From contig NC_087082.1 of assembly GCF_026151205.1 (NCBI RefSeq), forward strand, positions 8,502,901 through 8,566,900: a stretch of 64,000 nucleotides of DNA, written 5' to 3'. Numbering within the stretch: position 1 is the stretch's first letter; each line of letters begins with the position of its first letter. A model generated the notes under the pieces. It was not told where the DNA came from. It made no database searches and worked only from the letters and a program-made list of their open reading frames with translations. Positions 25,601 through 38,300 of the stretch are shown one piece after another. The position numbers and the translations under genes were made by a program. The stretch comes from Bolinopsis microptera (Eukaryota > Ctenophora > Tentaculata > Lobata > Bolinopsidae).

Positions 25601-28600
25601 GATCTTGTTTCAGTGCAAACACATTCAGCTTGACACGTGATTACATCAAATATTTGAATGTGATATAAGACTGCTATAACCCTTCAGATGTGCTGCAACC
25701 CCTATCTAACCACATAATTGCATCAATTATTATAATGTTATATAATGCTGCTTGTACCCTTCAAATGTGTTTTAATTTTATCTAGTCACGTGATTACATC
25801 AATTATTAGAATGAGATTAAGACTGCTTTAACCCTTCAGATGTGCTTTGACTGTATCTAGTCACGTGATTATATTTGTGTAATGCGAACTAGCAGGATTA
25901 GGTACCATATCCCTCCATATGACACACCAGTGTAGCATGAATCTGCTTCTTACTCCCCTCATATATATTTAAACCATGCATCTAGTCTCATAATTACATC
26001 AATTATACTAGGCTATATATTATTTTGTTTGTATCTAATTTTGTAATGTCACCCTCCGCCCCGGAGGGGCGGAGGGTGAGGGTGACTACTGATTTCCCCG
26101 GGGCAATTCACAAAGAATCATTTGATTAATGCTGATTGTGTGGTGGTCACTTTGAGCAAGCAAATCCATGTCTGAAAAATTGCATGTAATGTAGGAGTGT
26201 TATTCAATATATGAGGCTGACGTAGAGTGAGAGTACAGCTGTAACAAGACCCAGATTCTGAATTTAGCAGTCTTTACCCAGATGAAGCATCATGTGACTA
26301 ATCACGTGACAAGCTGTATGTATTGGGGTGAAACAACCGACCTTAGCGTGAATAATTAAGTCCGTGAAAATAATATCTGTGACATTAAGGTCCGTGAATA
26401 ATAAAGTGCCCCGGTAATTATTTCCATTAATTTTAGTGTGTGTATCCCTACATAGTACATATGCATAGATATGTGTAATAGCCGATTACTATATTAGTTT
26501 ATAGTAAACTAGGACAAATATAATCACTTTTCAGTCACATTCTAGAGTTCAGAAAAAGAGTAATACACTTATTACAAAATCACCAAAAATGTTCAAAATT
26601 TGTTGGACATTTTTGGGCAGTCGTGAGCGTGAATAATTATGTCCGTGAAAAATTTGATCCGTGAAAAATTTGGTTCGTGACAATTATGTCCGATAGTATA
26701 GATTACATATCACAATGTGATTTGTGACCTCTTGAAAAGGCTGAGTTCTAACCATGACCCCTACAATCTACACAATACATGAAACAAACTCCGTCACTTT
26801 AGACAGGATTTACTTTTCAATACCCAAGAATTATCTAAGAATCGTGATGACATATTTAATATTGGTCATGAAAGTCAATATACAATTTCTTTGAATTATT
26901 CTGGTAAAATGTTAGAAGGAAAAATTAGAAGGAAAATAATGTGCTTTTGAAGTAACTTTTAATATTAACTCCCCTTAAAATTAACATACATAGTTTACAT
27001 AGTCTAATTCATGATCTAATTACCCAAAAAGAAATTTACCCAAGAAAACATTTCAACTATGCGACTCATAAATCCAATCCGGATTTTACATGGGTCACAT
27101 AGTATAATTCGAAATTTACGAAAAATAACAATCCTCTCAGGGTTTTAAGCTTTCGGGGACATAAAATTTCCAAGATTTCCGAGAATTTTCAGTTTTTGCT
27201 TCAACCAGGATCATTGGCCGAATATTCACTTCAATCACCAATCGTCTAATGAAAAAAGGAGGTTTTCTTGGAAATCAAACAATATTCCCGTTGCGAGTCT
27301 TGCAGCAGTTTAAATGAATTATGAAAGTGTCCCTGTCTTAATGTTACTCCTGGTTAAAGAATATCGTTTGTTCCTGTGTCTGTATGAGTATCCTTATCTT
27401 CAGTCAACTAACCATCTGTTTGTATGATAATTGGAACAATCGGGACACAGGACCTGCGTGACTTAGACTAGATACCAGGATGAACGTGTACTCTCACATA
27501 CGTACATGCCCATATTAGGGTATAACGTGCTCCCTCTTCTTAGAAATCGTCATATCTACTCCGAAAGCATGCTTTTAAGATTTAACCCCCGATTGATAAA
27601 TGTGACTAGCCACGCTCTTCTACCACTTTACTAATAATAGCCTTACTCTTTCTGTTGTGGTACCCCTCAAATGTTATGGTACCCATAACATGTGGTAGTA
27701 CTCCTCCAATTTGGGGGTACTCCATCTAGTCGCTGGTTTTAAGCCCACCTTCAAAGTGACAAAGCGAACAAAAGTTATGATAAAATACCACGTACAGGAA
27801 CACCCCGAGGTTTCACCTTCTCGCCCCGAGCAGCCGTACCCATCGCCCCCCCACGGACCGACACGGACATGATTAATTGCTTGAACTTTTCGATACCTGA
27901 CTTTTTTATCTGAGTACTGGTTATGAATGGTAATTCAGAAAGTGATAAATCTCGAAGATGATCTCCGTCTGACTAATTGACATAGAATTTGCGATGATCC
28001 CCTTGTACCATCTGGTGTGACCCTTTAATGTCCCCACTGGGGAGTATTCCTACATGTTGGGTGCAGTGCTCGACAGACTCAAGAGTTACAGCTCCATCTC
28101 CAGGATGGTGCTTGCTAATCAGTGTGAAAATAAATCTATATGTATATGTTTTCACATTCATTCAGAGGCACATATTAGGTGCAGTAAAAAAATCTAAATT
28201 ATGCGGTACCGCACCCGACTATAAAGGTAAAATGTGCGGTAAGGTGCGGTAAATTTTTACCAATTATGCGGACTTTTTCTGAAGGACTTTGGAACTTCTA
28301 AACGTATAACCGCCGCTCTTATCAAAAATAGATCTGTTTAACTTTATGTGTTACTGAGGGTGTAGTTCTTTACTAAGACCATGATTGAACCTATATTGAG
28401 ATTCAGTTATCTGAGAACAGTGACTTGATCTGGTAGAGATCAGGAGATAGTTATTTGAAGATGCCTCTTGATAAAGTCGATCAGATCCCATGCCTGATCG
28501 CAAATATGTGACACGCTTGTTGGCATTGATCGTCAGTACTTGTAATCCATTTGATTCAAGATCCATTAAGCCCACTATAAAGCCAACGCTACAACGAATA

Positions 28601-31600
28601 GAGCTCATTACCCGATAAAAAGGCTGCAGCTATGATCGAAGTACGGTAACGGCGAGGGTTCCATAACGGTCTGGGTCACGGTCCCGAAAGGGCCTGGGTC
28701 AGGGTCCCGAAAGGGCCTGGGTCACGATCCTAAAAGAGCACGACTTTTAAAATATTTTGGTTTTTACACTCGAAAATCTTAACGCGAAAATTTCAAAATT
28801 ATGTGAAATTACGCGGAAAATTCTAGATTATGCGGAAATATGCAGAAAATTACAAAATGTGCGGAAATGTGCGGAAAACAATAAATTATGCGGAAATGTG
28901 CGGAAAACAGTAAATTGTGCGATCCCGCACCCATCGCACCTAATATGTGCCTCTGTAAATCATTAATATCCTGTTTATATCCATTATTGCTTTTATCAAG
29001 TCGTTTACTGAGATGTTTTGGAATTCGTAAATCCAAGGAGAAGTATATGTTTTCACATTCATTAGCTTTGAATTTTTGGGGTAGGTTACCTTCAGTGGAA
29101 AGGAAAGAAATGGATTCACAAAACTTTGAGAGAAAGTGATAAATCTCGAAGATGATCTCCGTCTGACTAATTGACATGATTTGCGATGATCCCCTTGTAC
29201 CATCTGGTATGATTCTTTAATGTCCCCACTGGGAAGTATTCCTACATGTTGGGTGCAGTGCTCGACAGACTCAAGAGTTACAGTTCCATCTCCATGATGG
29301 TGCTTGCTAATCAGTGTGAAAATAAATCTTTGAAAGGATCTTTAATAAGTTGTATGTATAAGTTGGATTATTCCCTCCCTGCTATTATATATGTGATTAT
29401 TTACAATTATATGCGATTATTTGCGAGTATAAACAATAAAATGTGATTTTAAGATATAATATACGTGATTATATACATAAATGAATGCGATTATATGTGA
29501 TTATATGCGATTATATGCTATTATATGCGATTATATGTTATTATATGCTATTATATACTAATGTTATATGCTATTTCGTGCGATTATATGCGATTATATG
29601 CGATTATATGCTATTGTATGTTATTATATACTAATGTTATATGTTATTTCATGCAATTATATGCGATTATATGCGATTATTTGCGATTATATGTGATTAT
29701 TTGCGAGTATAAACATTAAAATGTGATTTTACTAGATATAATATACGTGATTATATACATAAATGAATGTGATTATATGCGATTATATACTATTATATGC
29801 AATTATAGTATCAGTATTGGAAAAACTAGATATTGCTCACAGACGTCATCTGCGATCAATTATGAATTACAAATACCCTCACATCATCTCCAACAAGAAC
29901 TTGTATAAACGCTGCAATAGCGAACCATTGCCAGCTAAAGTGACTCATAGTCGGAGGAGGATGCTCGGACATGTACTGCGTGGGTCTACAGATGGTTCAG
30001 CCTATTCGTCGCTTGTTTTTGCTGTTAACACCTTACAGCTTCAAGGGCGGCGTGGAAGACCGCAGTCAAACCTTTTCTCACTGATTCTACACGACCTTAG
30101 TGTTCGAAAATTATCGTTAAATAATTGTGATTTGAACTATTTAACGTTAATTGCTCAAATAGAGTTAAATGGAGAAGTATGCAAATTGCATGACTTTCGT
30201 TTGAGAAAGATTAGGGGGGCAGAAATGTTTACTTTGTTTACTATCTGTTTCTTAGAGCTTTTGTTTATATATATGGGATTATATGCTATTATATGTTATT
30301 ATAAGCTATTATATACCAATGTAATATGTTATTTCATGCAATTATATGCGATTATTTGCGATTATCGCTATATAATGGCTGTTGCTTAACATTCTAAAAC
30401 GCTTGCACTGCAATCATGAGTTCTGTAACCTGCTCATTCTGTGACAAGTCTTATGCCAATAAATATAGTCTGTATTCACACATTAGTAGGTATCATCGAG
30501 AGAACCGAGAGTCGAATGAAAGTTCTACCATTCTGCAACCACTGTCAAAAGCTAATTCAGATGCAGCTGATGTCAAATTGGATAGTTCTGATTCCATACA
30601 CTCAGATTCTGATACAATTGTATCTGAAGAATCTCAGCAAGGTAGTTCTAACTCTGATGTAGCAGCTAGTGATGATGAGGAATCTCAGCAAGATAGTTCT
30701 AACTCTGATGTATCAGGTAGTGATGATGAGGAATATAGTGATGTAACAAGTAGCGACGATGATTCTAGCAAAGAATATAGTACTGATGAGTTAGAATCTG
30801 ACACTATCTGGCAACATAAAGACAAGCGGAAAGGAGTGGCAATCAAACAATCAATAAACAAAAGGATAAAGATATCGAAATTAGATGTTCGGGGGTTGAG
30901 CACCGGTGAGATTGATGAGTATTTGAGAAACGGAAGCAAGTTTAAAGGTGCATATCCATGCGATCAAATCCCCAATTTTCCGGATAGTGAATATTCCCTC
31001 ATAATTAATACAGATAATTCATCTTTACCTGGCTCACACTGGACTGCTTTGGTAGTAAGAGGAAACAATGCATATTACTTTGATAGCTTTGGACGATTAT
31101 ATAATAATGGTTCATTTCCATCTGAATACATTGAGAATTTAGGTAAAATTTGCTTTGAAAAAAAGATTGTGTTTCAAAATAAAGTTTTGCAGAGTTTTCA
31201 TAGTAATACTTGTGGTGAATTTTGCATTTATTTTATTAAACAGTTTGAGAAAAATGTTACTTTTTCAAGAATATTTCATGATTTTACTGTAAATTTAAAT
31301 TCAAATGATGTCAAGATTATGAAATTGTTCAAGAAATGAATTGTAGTGATTTACTTTTAATTTTTAATAAATTTTTCTGTTTCATTTAGACAAATTCAAC
31401 AACATTTTATGATAAGCAAAATAAACATGTTTTTAAATTATACATTTACAAAAATAAAATTAAAAAATAAAAAATCTGATCTTTCTTAATGGAAAATCCC
31501 TCTCTCCAATCATGCGGTATATCAGCAATCATAGTCAATCTCGCGTTGTAGATCAATATATTCTACAAGTCTTCTTCTTATCCGAATGGCCTTGGCATTC

Positions 31601-32308
31601 AACCACCCCCACTCCTCCTCTGCATCTCGTCTCCGTTCCTCTGCTTCATGTTGCAATATCTCTACCTCGCGTAGCCTTTCGCCAACTTCTTTTAACGCTT
31701 TTTCCTATGAAGATGAATGAAAAAATAAAAAAAATAAAAGTATGATACTAAGATATCACATTAAAAATATGATCAATCATTGAAAAAATATCAGCCCATA
31801 GAAAGTGGAAAGGATGTCTAATGAAAGCTCTGATATGAAGAAAAACAAAACTGTTAAATATAAAACTCACAATTACACTCTCAGCAGCATCAGGATCCAC
31901 AGTGGCGTTCTCATAGTAATCATTAATCGATTGAATATCCTCCTCCTGAAATATAAAAACAGATGGTGTTAAGATAAAACTATTGTTAGGAGTCTATGAA
32001 AGTTCTCAGATAGAAGAAGTTATAAAACAACATGTTTTTTTAAACTTGAATAATGTCACGCCACTGTTAGCAGAATGGCTGTAAAGAATACTAACCTCAC
32101 TATGAGGGGGAGGAGTAGCTCTGTTACCAGAACTGTGTGTTGCGGAGATCGCATGATTATCTGAAGTAACCGTGGAGGGTATGAAGGATGTAGAGCAGGG
32201 CATGGTGGTTACTGGGGTGGGTGGGGCTGAGCTGGGTTGTCGCGCTGACTCCGCATTCATCTCCACACCTTCACAATTCATGTTGCGACTAGAATTTTTG
32301 TGTTAGGC

Positions 32309-32339
<31 letters not shown>

Positions 32340-35300
32340 GATATATAATTGGTGGTTATGCTTATTAAAACACACAAGTTTTTTCATGGATATTTCATGA
32401 TTTTACGGTAAATTTAAATTCGAATGATGTCAAGATTATGAAATTGTTGAAGAAATGAACTGTAGTGATTTACTTTTTATCTTTAATAAATTTTTCGGTT
32501 TCATTTAAACACATAAAAATAAAAATAAAAAATAAATGGAATGAAATAGAATAAAATGTCGTTTATAAAAAAATTAAATAAAAAAAAATTAAACAGTTTC
32601 TTTTTTGTTTCTGCAAATGATCCGTGCCCCCTGAAAAAAATAAAAATTTAATGATGAGTAAAATACAGAATCGCGACTATCAGAGGTTAACTTTAAGTAA
32701 ATGAGAGAGGTTAAGTTTTTCGATGTTTAAACTTACTGCTATTTCTCTATACAGGAGGCTGTGCTCCTCGGGGATGAGTAGTAACATCCATTCGCAATAG
32801 CAAACATGTACTATTTCCTCTCTTATCCGTACCGGGAAACGGTTGGCTCCGCAATTGATGACTATACCGCAGTTATCCATGATACTAATTGGCTGATAGA
32901 TGATAAGATACAAAATTAAGAAAGTGTAACCAAAATGAAAAATTTATATGGAGTATGACGCTCTGCAACAAAAGTACATTCTTCCTAGATCAAGAGCATC
33001 TTGAGATTTGTTCATGTGGAGTGTGACACAACATGGTAAAGTAGTAAAAGTACATTCTCCCTAGATCTATAACACCTTGAGATTTACTCATATGGAGTGT
33101 GACACACCACAGCAAAAGTGCATTCTTCCTAGATCAAGAGCATCGTGAGAAGCATGTTAAGGAGTGATGAGCATTCCTTCGCTCTTGAGAAGAAGTCATC
33201 AAGTTAAACAATAAAATGCATAAGAGTACCAGCTATCATCTGAAAGCAAAAAATCATCGATGTGCTAACTACTGGTTATGAATGCTAAATCAGAAAGTGA
33301 TGAATCTCGAGGATAATCTCTGTCCAACTAGATGATATTTTCAATGACCCCTATTCACTCCTCTGGGGTAATCTATTAATGCACCTCCCTACTGAGAAAT
33401 ATTCATACATGTTGGATGCAGTGCTCGACAGACTCAAGAGTTATAGATCCTTCTCCAGAATGATGTATGTTAAACAGCATGGAGATAGACCTTTGGAGGG
33501 GGGGTCTTTAATAGGTAATAATTTGCAATTATAGGGTGGTTTAAACAGCAGAAAAGCTTAGAGTTCATTTTTTAAATTTCTATCGAAACAAAGAAAACAA
33601 GTCAATATGAAACCATGAAGTTACTTGATAGCCCCATTCACTGGTTTTTATACTACAATCAATTAGATTGTCATTGAAATATGAGTCTACTTCTCCAAAA
33701 GCTCGCTCAATTCAATTATTTCTCAAGCAGACAGATTGCAAGCTGTAACGTGTTTTTGATAAGATATCTTCATATCAGATGTTAATTTTGGTACCAAGGC
33801 ATGATGGGTTATCTTGATTAACAGTATACAATCTCCCCATGGCATGACTTTGAAATTCCACTGTTATCTGACAACTGACAATTATCAGCTGTTTAACGCC
33901 TTAGTCAGCTTATGATACATCACAAGACAGGCTGTGGACGTGTTGCTTTGAAACAGGATATTTCTTCAAGCAGTAAACTGCAACGTGTTTTTGATATGAA
34001 ATCTGTATATTAGTTGATAATTTTATCTGCACCAAGGCATGCCATGGTATCTTGACTACCAACACATAACCTCCTCATGGTGTGACTTTGAAATTCCACT
34101 GTCATCTTGCAACTGACAATTATCAGCTGTTTACCACCTTAGTCAACTCATGATACAACACAGATTATTTGCATACATGATCAGTTATACGTGATTATAT
34201 AAGATTATATGTGATTTATATACGTGAGTAAATGCAATTATCTCTGATTGTGTGTAATTATATGCGATTATATGGGATTATTTGCATGTATATGAACAAT
34301 TATACGTGAGTATATGGGATTATATATTATGATTTATGTATGTGAGTGAATGCGATAATCTGAGATTATGTATAATTACATGCGATTATATAGTATATAT
34401 GCGATTATGTGTGATCGCAGGGTATAATACATGACAAGTTTAACCAACCATCAATGTCGGTGCAGTTGAAGACCTCAAAGTTTTGTGAATCCATTTCTTT
34501 CCTTTCCACTGAAGGTAACCTACCCCAAAAATTCAAAGCTAATGAATGTGAAAACATATACTTCTCCTTGGATTTACGAATTCCAAAACATCTCAGTAAA
34601 CGACTTGATAAAAGCAATAATGGATATAAACAGGATATTAATGATTTACAGAGGCACATATTAGGTGCGATGGGTGCGGGATCGCACAATTTACTGTTTT
34701 CCACACATTTCCGCATAATTTATTGTTTTCCGCACATTTCCGCACATTTTGTAATTTTCTGCATATTTCCGCATAATCTAGAATTTTCCGCGTAATTTCA
34801 CATAATTTTGAAATTTTCGCGTTAAGATTTTCGAGTGTAAAAACCAAAATATTTTAAAAGTCGTGCTCTTTTAGGATCGTGACCCAGGCCCTTTCGGGAC
34901 CCTGACCCAGGCCCTTTCGGGACCGTGACCCAGACCGTTATGGAACCCTCGCCGTTACCGTACTTCGATCATAGCTGCAGCCTTTTTATCGGGTAATGAG
35001 CTCTATTCGTTGTAGCGTTGGCTTTATAGTGGGCTTAATGGATCTTGAATCAAATGGATTACAAGTACTGACGATCAATGCCAACAAGCGTGTCACATAT
35101 TTGCGATCAGGCATGGGATCTGATCGACTTTATCAAGAGGCATCTTCAAATAACTATCTCCTGATCTCTACCAGATCAAGTCACTGTTCTCAGATAACTG
35201 AATCTCAATATAGGTTCAATCATGGTCTTAGTAAAGAACTACACCCTCAGTAACACATAAAGTTAAACAGATCTATTTTTGATAAGAGCGGCGGTTATAC

Positions 35301-38300
35301 GTTTAGAAGTTCCAAAGTCCTTCAGAAAAAGTCCGCATAATTGGTAAAAATTTACCGCACCTTACCGCACATTTTACCTTTATAGTCGGGTGCGGTACCG
35401 CATAATTTAGATTTTTTTACTGCACCTAATATGTGCCTCTGAATGAATGTGAAAACATATACATATAGATTTATTTTCACACTGATTAGCAAGCACCATC
35501 CTGGAGATGGAGCTGTAACTCTTGAGTCTGTCGAGCACTGCACCCAACATGTAGGAATACTCCCCAGTGGGGACATTAAAGGGTCACACCAGATGGTACA
35601 AGGGGATCATCGCAAATTCTATGTCAATTAGTCAGATGGAGATCATCTTCGAGATTTATCACTTTCTCTCAAAGTTTTGTGAATCCATTTCTTTCCTTTC
35701 CACTGAAGGTAACCTACCCCAAAAATTCAAAGCTAATGAATGTGAAAACATATACTTCTCCTTGGATTTACGAATTCCAAAACATCTCAGTAAACGACTT
35801 GATAAAAGCAATAATGGATATAAACAGGATATTAATGATTTACAGAGGCACATATTAGGTGCGATGGGTGCGGGATCGCACAATTTACTGTTTTCCGCAC
35901 ATTTCCGCATAATTTATTGTTTTCCGCACATTTCCGCACATTTTGTAATTTTCTGCATATTTCCGCATAATCTAGAATTTTCCGCGTAATTTCACATAAT
36001 TTTGAAATTTTCGCGTTAAGATTTTCGAGTGTAAAAACCAAAATATTTTAAAAGTCGTGCTCTTTTAGGATCGTGACCCAGGCCCTTTCGGGACCCTGAC
36101 CCAGGCCCTTTCGGGACCGTGACCCAGACCGTTATGGAACCCTCGCCGTTACCGTACTTCGATCATAGCTGCAGCCTTTTTATCGGGTAATGAGCTCTAT
36201 TCGTTGTAGCGTTGGCTTTATAGTGGGCTTAATGGATCTTGAATCAAATGGATTACAAGTACTGACGATCAATGCCAACAAGCGTGTCACATATTTGCGA
36301 TCAGGCATGGGATCTGATCGACTTTATCAAGAGGCATCTTCAAATAACTATCTCCTGATCTCTACCAGATCAAGTCACTGTTCTCAGATAACTGAATCTC
36401 AATATAGGTTCAATCATGGTCTTAGTAAAGAACTACACCCTCAGTAACACATAAAGTTAAACAGATCTATTTTTGATAAGAGCGGCGGTTATACGTTTAG
36501 AAGTTCCAAAGTCCTTCAGAAAAAGTCCGCATAATTGGTAAAAATTTACCGCACCTTACCGCACATTTTACCTTTATAGTCGGGTGCGGTACCGCATAAT
36601 TTAGATTTTTTTACTGCACCTAATATGTGCCTCTGAATGAATGTGAAAACATATACATATAGATTTATTTTCACACTGATTAGCAAGCACCATCCTGGAG
36701 ATGGAGCTGTAACTCTTGAGTCTGTCGAGCACTGCACCCAACATGTAGGAATACTCCCCAGTGGGGACATTAAAGGGTCACACCAGATGGTACAAGGGGA
36801 TCATCGCAAATTCTATGTCAATTAGTCAGACGGAGATCATCTTCGAGATTTATCACTTTCTGAATTACCATTCATAACCAGTACTCAGATAAAAAAGTCA
36901 GGTATCGAAAAGTTCAAGCAATTAATCATGTCCGTGTCGGTCCGTGGGGGGGCGATGGGTACGGCTGCTCGGGGCGAGAAGGTGAAACCTCGGGGTGTTC
37001 CTGTACGTGGTATTTTATCATAACTTTTGTTCGCTTTGTCACTTTGAAGGTGGGCTTAAAACCAGCGACTAGATGGAGTACCCCCAAATTGGAGGAGTAC
37101 TACCACATGTTATGGGTACCATAACATTTGAGGGGTACCACAACAGAAAGAGTAAGGCTATTATTAGTAAAGTGGTAGAAGAGCGTGGCTAGTCACATTT
37201 ATCAATCGGGGGTTAAATCTTAAAAGCATGCTTTCGGAGTAGATATGACGATTTCTAAGAAGAGGGAGCACGTTATACCCTAATATGGGCATGTACGTAT
37301 GTGAGAGTACACGTTCATCCTGGTATCTAGTCTAAGTCACGCAGGTCCTGTGTCCCGATTGTTCCAATTATCATACAAACAGATGGTTAGTTGACTGAAG
37401 ATAAGGATACTCATACAGACACAGGAACAAACGATATTCTTTAACCAGGAGTAACATTAAGACAGGGACACTTTCATAATTCATTTAAACTGCTGCAAGA
37501 CTCGCAACGGGAATATTGTTTGATTTCCAAGAAAACCTCCTTTTTTCATTAGACGATTGGTGATTGAAGTGAATATTCGGCCAATGATCCTGGTTGAAGC
37601 AAAAACTGAAAATTCTCGGAAATCTTGGAAATTTTATGTCCCCGAAAGCTTAAAACCCTGAGAGGATTGTTATTTTTCGTAAATTTCGAATTATACTATG
37701 TGACCCATGTAAAATCCGGATTGGATTTATGAGTCGCATAGTTGAAATGTTTTCTTGGGTAAATTTCTTTTTGGGTAATTAGATCATGAATTAGACTATG
37801 TAAACTATGTATGTTAATTTTAAGGGGAGTTAATATTAAAAGTTACTTCAAAAGCACATTATTTTCCTTCTAATTTTTCCTTCTAACATTTTACCAGAAT
37901 AATTCAAAGAAATTGTATATTGACTTTCATGACCAATATTAAATATGTCATCACGATTCTTAGATAATTCTTGGGTATTGAAAAGTAAATCCTGTCTAAA
38001 GTGACGGAGTTTGTTTCATGTATTGTGTAGATTGTAGGGGTCATGGTTAGAACTCAGCCTTTTCAAGAGGTCACAAATCACATTGTGATATGTAATCTAT
38101 ACTATCGGACATAATTGTCACGAACCAAATTTTTCACGGATCAAATTTTTCACGGACATAATTATTCACGCTCACGACTGCCCAAAAATGTCCAACAAAT
38201 TTTGAACATTTTTGGTGATTTTGTAATAAGTGTATTACTCTTTTTCTGAACTCTAGAATGTGACTGAAAAGTGATTATATTTGTCCTAGTTTACTATAAA

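Larger units (their letters stand above)
25057..29330. repeat. Left terminal inverted repeat arm
   Basis: Pairs with 39739 down to about 35466. The coordinate sum is 64796 at the tips and 64798 near 27941/36857, so the arms differ by only two bases of net indel over about 2.9 kb plus scattered substitutions (for example near 25545 and 25465). Homology ends near 29330, where the left arm changes to sequence rich in TTATATGCGA. No intact gene was found in the arm; the short open frames in it are present in both arms but carry no recognised domain. Confidence 0.93.
34476..36857. repeat. Tandem duplication of a 1194-bp unit in the right arm
   Basis: The right arm carries two full copies of a unit repeating at exactly 1194 bp (for example CAAAGTTTTGTGAATCC at 34476 and 35670). 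The left arm has one unit (27941-29134) plus a partial second start that differs in sequence. Each unit contains a 793-bp hAT-like element. The two right copies differ at only a few bases (for example 34700 against 35893), so the duplication is recent. Confidence 0.93.

Noticed and set aside
28351-28608. 85-codon frame inside the 793-bp element (three copies)
   Set aside because: No transposase motif or similarity recognised. Identical copies reflect arm duplication and give no evidence of selection. Kept as part of the element only.
28809-29177. Open frames spanning the MITE end and arm sequence (also 34454-34795 and 35567-35989)
   Set aside because: They cross an insertion junction and have no domain. 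Part may be an old coding remnant, but this cannot be supported.
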